This document shows positions 1 to 9,752 of a stretch of 64,000 nucleotides of DNA, piece by piece. The notes below the pieces were generated by a model, which saw only the letters and a list, made by a program, of their open reading frames with translations, searched no databases and had not been told where the DNA came from. Location: assembly GCA_010015675.1 (NCBI GenBank), contig ML976997.1, forward strand, positions 34,029 through 98,028, given 5' to 3'. Numbering within the stretch: the first letter of the stretch is position 1; each line of letters starts with the position of its first letter. The DNA comes from Byssothecium circinans (lineage: Eukaryota; Ascomycota; Dothideomycetes; Pleosporales; Massarinaceae). Position numbers and translations under genes: made by a program.

Positions 1-35
1 GTGGTGTGGGCGGTTCGGTGGTGCTTTACGTTATA

Positions 36-530
36 TATATCATTATTATGTACGCTGTACTTTGCTTTAGTGTCCTCTATAAGCTTAAACCACGCGCTAA
101 CTACTTTAGGATCTTCCTGTAAAGCTCTCTAACGGTCCTTTAAACGGTTCTAAGCTATTCATAATAGTTCTGAATGGTTCACGAACTATTCTGCCTAGTT
201 ATGGCTAACCTTATCTCCACCTCGTTCACCTAGTAGTTTATTCGCCATATCTGACACTTCGCCCAACGTAGGCGCAAATCCTCGCGAATCAAGGTTAAGG
301 ATGTATTTAACAAGCGTGTCCTCTTCAGTCAAGGATAGTTTTGAACAGTTCAGAACTGTTATAGGTCGAAAGGTGATTCCGCGCGCGCGTCGAGAGAGGG
401 ACTGATGACGAACGTTAAAGGCTTTAGCAGCGCGTCGGAGGCTTTGAAATTGGCCTAAATGGTAAGCTTGAAGGGCAAGCTCAATTCTGCCTTCTTGTTA
501 AATAAGTAACGTGTTTGTTGGTTGAGGCAT
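36..530 (-). pseudogene. Decayed pogo/Fot1-type transposase, N-terminal part only
   Basis: Reading the minus strand from an ATG at 530-528, one frame runs to about position 36 and resembles the N-terminal half of fungal pogo-superfamily transposases. It has a helix-turn-helix-like segment (LRRAAKAFNVRHQSLSRR), then LTEEDTLVKYILNLDSRGF, then EDPKVVSAWFKLIEDTKAKY and NDIYN, where the first catalytic Asp would soon follow. The frame carries a stop after codon 10 and several TAG/TGA/TAA codons near 120-190, with no frameshift needed, which suits C-to-T damage. At about position 35 the frame runs into a sequence matching the direct repeats at 722-756, so the catalytic half is missing. It looks like a truncated copy abutting the end of another element to the left. 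Family assignment is by recognised motif order, not by search. Confidence 0.7.
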
Positions 531-555
531 TTCGTGATGAGTGTAGTGTTGGTGT

Positions 556-756
556 TGCCAAGGAAAACTGGCGCGCTCGGTGGGGTGGCGCGCTCGGTGG
601 GGTGGCGCGCTCGGTGGTGGAATACGTTATCTGTATTTAAAATTTCAGCTTAATAGCTCTAGTATTTAAATTGTTATTAAAGGTTGAATGTTTGATTTTC
701 CTGCCAAGGAATTTTGGCGCGCTCGATGGTGTGGCGCGCTCGATAGTGCTTTACGT
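556..756. repeat. Direct repeats of a GGCGCGCTCGG-rich unit with ACGTTAT end
   Basis: The unit GGCGCGCTCGGTGG occurs three times in tandem at about 570-617 and twice, as GGCGCGCTCGATxG, at about 715-740. Both blocks are preceded by TGCCAAGGAA and followed by a TACGTTAT tail. A third copy of the tail type begins the window (1-35). The copies share orientation, so they are direct repeats. They may be element tips or subterminal repeats of the transposase remnant's family (inference). Confidence 0.6.
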
Positions 757-1185
757 TATCCTAACTTAGCTTAGCTTAAACGCAATTTCCGGCGTCGTAC
801 ACCCTTCCTGCGCACTGACGTGGTACACTACTGCGTCTTGTCAACAGTGAACACCGACGGGACATACAGGGATATCAGCTAGGATTAGACATGGGTAAGA
901 GCCAATAGGATGGCTAAAATATGAAGGATTTGTTATAAGATCTACAGGATAAACCTCCCAGTCTCTTGCAGTCAATCATCCATCACCGCTCACCTTCCAT
1001 CGGGCACCTCGGACTCTCGATCGCTAAGGGCACGCTATACATGACTCATTGTAGTACGATTTTATCTTTCTTATGTACAATCCATCACGTCGTCTGCTTC
1101 ACCGTCGGGTACATTCATCAATTCATTGCTTTCATCTCCATTCATCCATCAAATCCTACCCTCCGAATGCGGCTTTGAAAACGGC
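757..1185. other. Intergenic, no gene seen
   Basis: AT-rich sequence between the repeat block and the 3' end of the metalloprotease gene. Short open frames here (for example from 966) show no recognisable protein. Confidence 0.5.
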
Positions 1186-2091
1186 CTAGACCTGGTAATC
1201 GGCACGGTAGGCATCCCACTGAGAACGCATGCGGACACCTTGGCCAGCTGTGAACCCGGTGAAGCAAGCGCTAAAGGTTGGTTAGCATTTTTTCACTTCC
1301 CAGAGGATGAAGTTCGCTTACTCATCAGAGTAGTCCATGTAGTTCCAGATCGGATCAAGGCCAGCAGAAGGACATGTATCACGGCCAGTCTGGCAGTCAA
1401 AAGCGGCTGACGCCTCTTCAGGCGTATCACTGATGAAATCGCCACTTTCGCAGCCCTGGCCCTCATTGCCATCGCCAAAGGTATGAATGAGCCCAAACCA
1501 ATGCCCAGCCTCATGCGTTAACGTATGGCCGAGATCATATGGAGCCGTTCCACCCGGCACGGTCGCCGACACGGCAACAACACCATCGAGGTAAGATTCC
1601 TTAGGATCATCCGGGTTAAGATCTGAAGGATAATAAGCGTATCCAAGGTACGCGGAGTTATACACGAACCACACGTTCAAGTCGGCGAAAGTGCCCTTGT
1701 GCGTCGCTTTCTTCATGGCTCCCTCGTTGCGGTCGTTAGCCCATTGCGTGTTGACGGTGTAGTCGACTGAGGCCTGCGTGAAAGAGATATTGTATGGAGA
1801 ATATGCAGTGTTGAGGACCTCTGTCTGCGCAGTCAGGGCTGACTGAGGCAGATAGCCTCCAGATGCGGATGTTGAGATGGCGACAACGTGATAGTAGATC
1901 TTCACGTTGATGCTTGACGCGCTCGTTGTCGACGTTTCTGCGACTCGAAGAGATGCATGGGCGGCTTCTTCGAGCTGGAAATTTTGTGCAATGAGCTTTT
2001 GCTCTTCCGTCGGCTTCTTGGTACCGCAAGTTCGTGCGGCGGCGGCATCGCCAGCGGCGATGAGGGAAAGAAAGAGCAATTTGATCTGCAT
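1186..2091 (-). CDS. Secreted M43 (pappalysin/MEP1-like) zinc metalloprotease
   Basis: Two exons: 2091-1322 and 1270-1186, with a 51-nt intron 1271-1321 (donor GTAAGC, acceptor TTTAG), giving 284 residues. Residues 1-20 form a hydrophobic signal peptide, so the enzyme is probably secreted. The catalytic zinc motif HEAGHWFGLIH (HExxHxxGxxH) lies at about 193-203, followed by Cys-rich sequence and the Met-turn NYMDYSDD at about 250. The second exon supplies the family C-terminus (ACFTGFTAGQGVRMRSQWDAYR); without splicing the protein would stop right after the Met-turn. Length and motif order fit fungal extracellular metalloproteases of peptidase family M43B, which cleave extracellular proteins. 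Substrate is unknown. The gene sits in a repeat-rich end of the window but its own frame is intact. Confidence 0.93.
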
Positions 2092-2580
2092 CTTGTGGCA
2101 AGGGAAGGATTGCAGGGAACGAAACGGAACGAAAACGGAACAATCGGCAGTGAACTTGTCCTGGTTGTCGGTACAAGAGACGAGAAAAGATCTCTAGTAG
2201 CGATGCAGCAGCAGGAAACAGTTGTCTTGCATCTTTATACAAGACCTCTACCTACCATGTCGTCCCTAACCCATGACCAGTCCGCCATACCTTAATCATT
2301 ATCGCCACGCTCCACAACACCCCTTCTCACGCCTACCTAATTGTAGAACCAACCTGCTGCTCTCAGTACTGTGTCCGGTAGGAGTATATTGCGGTCCGGC
2401 TTTCTCGGTAAACATACCCCGATGAGTGTACCCTTTATGGGTGGTGCAGGACGCTATTCGTTTGGAGGAACATGTTAAGGCTTCGCCAAGCCTGTATCTG
2501 GTTGGCTCCGTGTGGGTCTTAGGACTTGATTAGGGAGGTGGAAAAGCTTTCGCAGGTTCCAATATTTGGAGTGTGGGTTA
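2092..2580. other. Metalloprotease promoter and intergenic DNA
   Basis: Upstream region of the minus-strand metalloprotease, running to the inverted-repeat element. Open frames here overlap the gene's 5' end in other frames and look non-coding. Confidence 0.5.
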
Positions 2581-2930
2581 CAGTAGAGGGCCCGAGATAA
2601 GGATACTCCGACTATTGGTGAAAAATATCGGTAAGGCGGTGTTATCCTAGCACAGGTTTGATTAGTAATCAACCCAACCTCCGATGTTTAAAGGAAAAGT
2701 GAAAAAAACGGGGCTTTTTACCCCTATTTTCTTCGAATACGAGGGTGAACCCACCCTAATTGGTCAAATATATGACACATGTATAACGATATGTATAAGG
2801 GATAATAGTATTTTATTGGTAGCGGGCAGTTATCCTTCCACCATACAAAAACCTATACTAATTGGATCAATTATCACTATACTGGGGATATCCTTGTCTA
2901 GGTGACATCCTTATCACGGGCCCTCTACTG
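2581..2930. mobile_element. Small inverted-repeat element (MITE-like), 350 bp
   Basis: Positions 2581-2604 and 2907-2930 are 24-bp terminal inverted repeats with one mismatch, starting CAGTAGAGGGCCCG. The left flank is TA (2579-2580) and the right flank TG (2931-2932), so a Tc1/mariner-type TA duplication may have decayed on the right. The interior is AT-rich; its 73-codon open frame (2684-2905) resembles nothing I know. Size and structure fit a non-autonomous DNA transposon; the superfamily is a guess from the TA and the CAGT tip. Confidence 0.75.
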
Positions 2931-4887
2931 TGCAATAAAAATAACGCCGAGGCTTGGCGATGACGACCTTAGGGAACTGCCCAATGTGGATTTTTGGCCG
3001 TTAGGCTTGGCAGTTAGGCATGGGGGTCGGAGGTATTATGCAAGTTTGGCGATTTCTAGAGAAGCTTAAGGCTTGTATGGATGTCGAGAAGAGAGGTCTT
3101 TGGACTATGCAGATCTGTAGTCTGAACATCACCGCTATCATAAGTATGAGGAGGAGCTGGCGATAACGACGCATGCAACCGATTCTCGATGCACACCAAA
3201 CTTGCGCGTTATCTACGGCTGAGTATCTTGCATAACAGAATGCTGACTTATATGGACTGTATTTATTTAAAAACGATTGTACTCTAAGTTTGAGCCTCTT
3301 TTAGGTTGTACACAATGCTATTTAACTACCATATGGTATACGTAACATGATGAATATTCACTCAGATATCGAATTGCTCACTCTCTTCACCATCCCAACA
3401 CAAATGTTGGCTAACTGAAGCTCGCTGTGATGACCACGACCGCAGTATTCTTTACCGCATCGATAGGTGGCTTTTCAAAGCATGACTGCATGCGCAGTCA
3501 GCACGCCCTGCTGCACCATCCATGAAAAAGCTTGCATAGAGCTTACACACCCCGACTCCTTGAGGAGCCTAGAGAGGATATGTGCCTTTTCGCACGGAAA
3601 AAGAGTAATTCAATTCAGTGAAAGTAGCTACCGCCAGGGTTAAGGCGAGCCCAGGTGGTTGTGCTCTTCATTTTTCTCAAGATTCGAGCCCTTGTTCCTT
3701 TTCCAAGTGTGCCTTGGAGTCCTTTCGGTTCCGGCTTTGCTACTTTCTGACTGAGCCTTGCACACAGGGTCCAGGCGTTCCCTGCCCGCATTTGAAAGAT
3801 CTACCATATGGTAGGTGCTTACTGCCGAGAAGATGCGACTGATGTCCACGATTCTCAATAGAGAGAAAGTGCTCACGAGATCGCGTTATATCCGAAAAGG
3901 CTGCAAGTCTGGAGCCCATACTGTCCTTCTATGGTTGGTTGGCTAGACCTCCACGCATGTTTTTTGCTTTTATTTGAACAAGCGTTTTCCCTCAACGTCA
4001 TTATCAGCCAGTTCTATCTTACTAACGCAACGCCCTGCGTAGGTATGTCATTGTATGTTAGTATTTGCTTCTCGGACGGATGTATTTGACGATATGAGCA
4101 AGGCAAAATTTTCATGCGCCTAATTGAGCCTTCTCCGTCCCGCAGACCCTGTGGTCCTTCAACTTCAACCCGCATAAACGTTGTTCCTTCCTTCCGCAAT
4201 CCGACCAATCTAAACCCAAAAAATACAAGGAGCACGAGATAAACGGATATCTCGTGCTACTCTTTAGGGTAAAACTAGGTATCGCGCAGTTGTTCGTTCG
4301 CGTCGTCACTACCTGCTCTTGGGTACGCCAAAATATTGCAGGGATCGGTTATAAATATGGCCAAATCCGGATTCATGACCATAGAACTGTGCCCTATAGA
4401 TAATTAATACTATCTCTAATTGCGGGCTGAAGGTCAATCCGCCCTTCTCATGAACATAACAGCATATAGTACCATACGGTAAATATCATAAAGCCAGGAT
4501 CGCAGTCCATACCGCATTTACAGAAGTAGTGAGGCCGTTGAACTCTGAAACCAACTACCCCACGAGAGAATGGTTTTGGCAAAGTCATCTGGAGTCTAGG
4601 CTGCGGGGGAAGGATGAGTGAGCTCAGTGTGTAGTTTTGGGGTCAGGAAACCAAGGGATGAAGTTCTTTGAGGTGGTCGAGGAAACAGAAGAGCATTGAT
4701 ACCTACCCAGGCAGAACATCTGAGACTGCTCGTACAAGATGCCTTCATGTTGGATCAGATCAGTTTATTTCGATGGGTTGGAAGGGCGGCCCGTTAGGTG
4801 ACGCCAGGGACTGCTCTCGAGATCGTGTTAGTTCTTCGTTGTGTTTGAGACTTCGGACGAGGATTTCCTAGGATCTCGAATAAGCTA
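2931..4887. other. Gene-free repeat-rich interval with one short hairpin
   Basis: About 2 kb between two mobile elements. No frame has family motifs; the longer frames (3618-3876, 4014-4309) overlap on opposite strands and look random. The only clear structure is a perfect 11-bp inverted repeat with 6-nt loop at 4231-4258 (arm AGCACGAGATA). Confidence 0.5.
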
Positions 4888-6673
4888 GTCGCCCCCGATA
4901 CGAATCACCCGGGGTTCCGAATCACCCACCAAATCTCAACACCTCTCTCAACACACGCGATTTCTCAACACCCAGCTACCTAAAATGGACAAACGCGAAG
5001 AAGCTATACAAGCAGCCATCCGTGACCTTAATGCTAGTGTTTTCCCTAGCCAACGAGCCACTGCAAAGGCGTACAATATCCCGCAACCCACACTCTCTGC
5101 GCGACTACGAGGCAGACAGAGCAGCCAAACCAGCCACGTATACCAACAGCAATTAACTCCACAACAAGAGGAGTTTCTCGTACAATGGATCCTTAAAGAA
5201 GACGCACGCGCTTTTCCTCCCTCCCACGCGCGCGCGCGAGAAATGGCGAATCGAATCCTAAGGATGAATGGGGACAACAATCCTGTGGGCAAGCATTAGA
5301 TATCCTGCTTTCTAAAGCGCAACCCACGCGTCGCATCTATTGTGGGTAGGAAGATAGAGGCTGCGAGAGCTGAGGGAGCAACACAAAGGTAGATACGCAA
5401 GTTTCTTAAGCTCTATGAGCAGCTTCGCGTTGAGCTAGGTATACAGGCTAAGGATACGTGGAATATGGATGAGACTAGGAAGGCGCTAGGCGTATATGCA
5501 AACACCAGAGTACTCACTAGTAGTCAGAAAAAGAAGGCTTACTATCAGTCTCCAGAGAATCGCGAGTAGGCGTCAATAATTAAGTGCGTTTCAGCAACAG
5601 GGAAGAAGCTGCGCCCTGTAGTAATATTTAAAGGAAAGAACCTACAGAGCACTTAGTTTCCATCAACGATTCTAGACTAGCTATACGTAACCTTAGAGAA
5701 TGGCTAGACATCTAATGCGATAGGTGCTAAGTGGTTGTAACGCGTATTTCTACTAGAAACTACACCCTCACAGGATTGTTAGAGGATGCTGATTTTAGAT
5801 AGCCACGGCAGCCACGTTAACCTAGAATTCCTATAGATCTGTAAACAGAATAAAGTTAGGCTTCTATTTCTCCCTGCGCACTCCTTACACGTTCTGCTGC
5901 CCCTAGATCTCTCAGTTTTTTTAGTAGTAAAACGTTTCTATCACTAGCAGATTTAGGAGTTATTACACCTAGATGATGCTGCCCTAGTTAAAAAGGAACG
6001 CTTTATTACTGCCTACTACGCTGCTAGGGAGACTGCGATTACTGAGAGAGTAATTTGCGCTAGATGGGCCACTGTAGGCATCTGCCCATTAAATATTAAG
6101 TGGGTAGTTAACTCATCTTAGGTCACTTAAAGGCCTGTTACGCCACCCCGTTAGAATTAAGCTTAAACTGCTAAGAGTTATCTCTCTACCCCCCACGGCC
6201 CTCGTGATCTTTTTATAGCTCAGCGAGCGCTTCACAGAGAGTAGAGTATTGGCCGCAAGGTTCACCAGCTCTTTAAGAAAGCAGGCAAGGCAATTACAAC
6301 TGCAAATACACGAGCAGCAGAGCTAGAAGTAGAGAACAAAAGACTTCACAGTCAACTTGAAGCTCTTAAGCCTTAGCAGCCACGGAAGAGAATTTGAATA
6401 GACCCAAATCAACGCTTTGCAGATATAGATATAATCATGGTGGCAAAACAGGCAGCAGATCTTTTAGCGTTACAAAACAACGACAAAGCAGCAGAAAAAG
6501 AAGCAGAAAAAGAAGCAGAGAGAGCAGCAACTGAAGCAGCAGCTAAAACTCTTCAATCTATGTGTACAGAGTGGCAATTGTAACTAGGTTGAGGCAATTA
6601 CATTGATTTTCTGAAGGGTGGCCGATTTTTGGTGGGTGATTCGGAACCCCGGGTGATTCGTATCGGGGGCGAC
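4888..6673 (+). mobile_element. Complete Fot1/pogo-type DNA transposon, inactivated
   Basis: The element has 46-bp identical terminal inverted repeats (4888-4933 and 6628-6673) beginning GTCGCCCCCGATACG, flanked by the dinucleotide TA on both sides (4886-4887 and 6674-6675), the target duplication expected of Tc1/mariner/pogo elements. Its 1786-bp length is close to the usual 1.8-2 kb of fungal Fot1-like elements. It carries one transposase-derived frame on the plus strand (4985-6583) with many stop codons. Including flanks, the identity of the two ends extends outward because the target itself was the palindrome TAAGC-TA-GCTTA. The element is dead as an autonomous unit, but its ends look intact. 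Confidence 0.93.
4985..6583 (+). pseudogene. DD35D pogo-type transposase with 19 in-frame stops
   Basis: From ATG 4985 to the final TAA at 6581-6583 a single frame of 533 codons can be read with no frameshift but 19 internal stops, mostly TAG. The first 104 residues are open and contain a Psq-like DNA-binding helix-turn-helix (FPSQRATAKAYNIPQPTLSARL) and the start of the CENP-B-type second domain. Catalytic residues are recognisable: first Asp in WNMDET (codon 162, base 5468), second in LILDSHG (base 5798), third in LPLDLSVF (base 5906), giving DD35D spacing. The C-terminus has a zipper-like ENKRLHSQLEAL and a Lys/Glu/Ala-rich tail. Stops at former CAG/CAA codons fit RIP-type C-to-T change. 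Only the N-terminal 104-residue DNA-binding fragment could still be made. Confidence 0.92.
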
Positions 6674-7393
6674 TAGCTTAGTGCAGATTTTGGTCAAGGA
6701 TTGCTATCGTAATTTCCGAAACTCGATGGGCACGATACATCTCAATCGGGTATCGGACCTAAAGGCAACGGACCCAGTATCGGGATCACGGATCCAGTCG
6801 TGCGAGCCTTCGTCGCAATATCGAGAGATGTTTGCCGAGTTCGAGGCTCTTGATCGGTCAAAGACCCGTCGGTAGTAGATGAAGCCGTAGAGGTTGTAGT
6901 ATTAGGCGAGATCGGTTTGAAGGATTCGAAGTGGGATTGAGCGGAGTATGAGACATTGTAGTCCTCACAAAGGGCATAATGCCTCTGGAGCAACCGCGTA
7001 CGGTGCTGAAGCAGAATCATGAGTACGCTTTCAATGTAAGAAACTGTGAAGTGCGTATCCAGACTTATTACTGTGCCTAAGTAATCTATGGATTTCGCAT
7101 ACTTTGCTACAACATTGCTGTGACGAAAGACGGATGGTCTCTTCTGTCCGACCTAATTACGATGGCCTAATGTTAGAGAATGGATTGTGTAGTGCTGACT
7201 AATCCGCCCTCGCCTCTTGTCATTGGCCGGTTTCATGGTGGCGGTGACGGAGCTCAGCCCTCAGTATCTCATTACTCACGACCTCATCCACCACCGCAGC
7301 ATATCGCCTTCTTCATCCCACAATGGCTTGGCCGTATCCGTGAAAGACACTGCCTCGCCGTCCGTACCAACCCACCTTCTCCGAGCCTGAGCC
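6674..7393. other. Intergenic, BTB gene promoter
   Basis: 720 bp between the dead transposon and the BTB-like gene. A 92-codon minus-strand frame (6742-7020) is Ser/Thr-rich and unrecognised; I do not call it a gene. Confidence 0.5.
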
Positions 7394-8731
7394 ATGGCTG
7401 AACAAGACGTCCCGCTCCTCGTCATTGCAGCCGATGGCGATCTGATCCTCGATATTTGCCAGGCAGAAGAAGGTCAGCAGTTTGCTTTTCGCGTCAAATC
7501 CGGAACCCTGCGTGCGAGTTCTCGCTACTTTGACAACCTTCTGAGCGACAGGTTCAGCGAAGGTCAACAGTTGGCGACAAGGCTTGAGGATCTTAAGATA
7601 GCGGGCTACTCGGATATTGCAGATGCGCCGATAGACGTGCTACCTCGCATACCCATAGTAAACGTCGGCAGAATCGCCATATCGAAAGGCTCGAATATCC
7701 AGAACTTGTCCGCCGATTTTCTTCGCGCCGTACACAACCAAGATTTGGCTGTGGCGAACCCACCTGTAGCCAATCTTGCGAACCTTGCCGTTGTAGCCGA
7801 CCGCTTCGATGCCGTTGAGTCGCTGGCTATATATGTACAGAGAAGGAAATATCTGCAGTTCACAGACGCGAAGTCGAAAAGTAGAACGGGAACAAGCGGG
7901 ACCGAAGAAAGGGTGCGGCAGAAGCTACTTCTCGGCTTGCTGTTCGATCACCCGCCGTGGGTAACGAGGTACTCGAAGCATTTGATTACACGGGACTCGA
8001 ATCAGTGGCGGCCAGGGGTGGAAGCAGATCATACCAAAGCGCTGTGGTGGGACTTGCCGAATGGGATCGAAGGTGCGTATGTTGCAAGATTATCCGTCAA
8101 CGGCACCTGACTGTTCGTAGACGAACTGATTCAGCGGCGGGAATACATTCTTGAAACTATCAACTCGCTTCAGTCGCACTTCCTCAAGCTGTACACATCA
8201 GGCGAGCGACAGTGCAAGCTGGGCTACGATACCTCCCGCGAGTGCGATTCGTTTCAACTTGGCGAAATGATACGATTCTTCACGAAGCTAAGTACCCTGC
8301 GACTCCAAGGTACCATCTATGATAGCACTGAGCCAACCTATTACACGGGTGACATAGACCGCCTGCTGGAATCGCTCCGTCAATGCTCGTCTTATCAGAT
8401 CGATCGCAATCATGCTCACTGCGGTCTGCGAAGTAGGATGATACCTCTGCTCGACCTGATACAGAATCAACTCAGCCTCGAAATTGTTAGTCTGGATATC
8501 GGCATCTGTTCCGAGTGCTGGAACCACCACAGACCGTCGTATGCCTGGTCGTTGACCAAGCGACCGGTTATGTGGGCGCATCCCAAGTCTTTGACCGGTA
8601 ACCGCACACTTGCTGCTCCTTACATCAAGGGACACCAGAAGAACTCGAGTAGCTGCCTGAATAGGCACGTCGTTGTTCGAGATTTTTTCATGGCTGTGGA
8701 CAGGAACTGGACGGCTAGAGACGCCTATTAA
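7394..8731 (+). CDS. BTB/POZ-domain-like fungal protein
   Basis: Exons 7394-8072 and 8121-8731 with a 48-nt intron (donor GTGCGT, acceptor CGTAG) give 429 residues. Without splicing the frame stops at 8110; with splicing the join reads GIEDELIQRREYILETINSLQSHFL, which continues in frame to a natural stop. The N-terminus (GDLILDICQAEEGQQFAFRVKSG, ASSRYFDNLLSD) has the character of a BTB domain: a strand pair followed by the conserved surface loop where a partner binds. The C-terminal half contains many Cys/His (CSSYQIDRNHAHCG, CSECWNHH) and may bind metal. Such proteins are common in Pezizomycotina and generally uncharacterised; BTB domains mediate dimerisation or Cullin-3 binding. No localisation signal is seen. 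Start ATG has a good context (GCCATGG). Confidence 0.85.
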
Positions 8732-9752
8732 GGGACCAGGGCAATGAAACGATTACTCGCATCCAGGGACCGATTTGGAGGCCTGGTGCTATGGTATTGG
8801 TCTGTGCCTTGCGGTATACCTCAGCCCTATGGGTCTCACTGCCGGTGCTTATGCACATGGCTAGCTCGTCAGGTGCAGGCAGATTTTCGGACTAATTGTC
8901 ACCCTCGATGGAGTTGCAGGGTCGGTTACCATCGCGCACAGTGATTGCATCGTGGAAACGAGAGAAAATTATTAGTCATTTCCAACTAAGCCTACCCCCA
9001 AGAATGCCTTGTTGGCAACCTACATCGCCAACTGGGAGAAGTCTAGTTCAATAGTCTAACGTCTCCAAGTGCCGAAAGGTAAGCCGTACCATGGGTAAGG
9101 GAGTCAGTGCTGAATACGAACCGTTCGCCCATCATCTGAAGCCGTTCGCGGACGCGCGATTGTAGCGTTTTTTGCAGTTTCTGATTCGCCGTGTCATCAT
9201 TGGTCAAGAAGCAAAATCATTTTAGTTCAGCCAAGAGGCGGCTGTGCAGTCACGAATGCGGTCGTTCAAAGGCGCAGGCAGCACAGCCTCAGGCACAAGA
9301 GTCAAACACAACTCCGCCCCACCATGCTCAAAATTTTGACCTTCAGCACGCGCCACGAGGCAAATGCCTGTTCATTGTGATACGCCTCCTTAGGTTTGAA
9401 ATCAGTCAGAGATTGCTCTGGTTGTTGTGAGGGCTGTCGGCGGGCTTTCTACAAGGCAGAACTCCAGGCATTCAAACCGTCACACGGTGTGACACTAGCC
9501 TGACCATCAAGAATATAAGACTCTTTGCGATCCGTGGTAGAGTCACCTTGCATTGCATAATCACCATTCAAACACGTCACATACCTGCCCCAATCAGTAC
9601 TACCCACTTGAGTCGCCGCGTTTGTCAGACACAAAGGGTTTGCTCCTCCCGAAAACGCCATGTCCGTGTCACTCTTGTTCGACCACCGCACTCCCCCCCA
9701 CCAACGTCTCCCACACTTCTACAACCCTTCATACGGACATTCTTCAAGCAAC
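8732..9752. other. Intergenic, no gene seen
   Basis: About 1 kb between the BTB-like and vWA genes. The 60-80-codon frames here are short, overlapping on both strands, and without recognisable motifs. The last part is the promoter of the vWA gene. Confidence 0.5.

Noticed and set aside
2684..2905. 73-codon frame inside the inverted-repeat element
   Set aside because: The element is too small for a transposase and the frame has no motif; it does not start or end at meaningful points.
3328..3815. Repeated CTACCATATGGTA palindromes
   Set aside because: Only two copies about 470 bp apart, without flanking similarity; likely chance.
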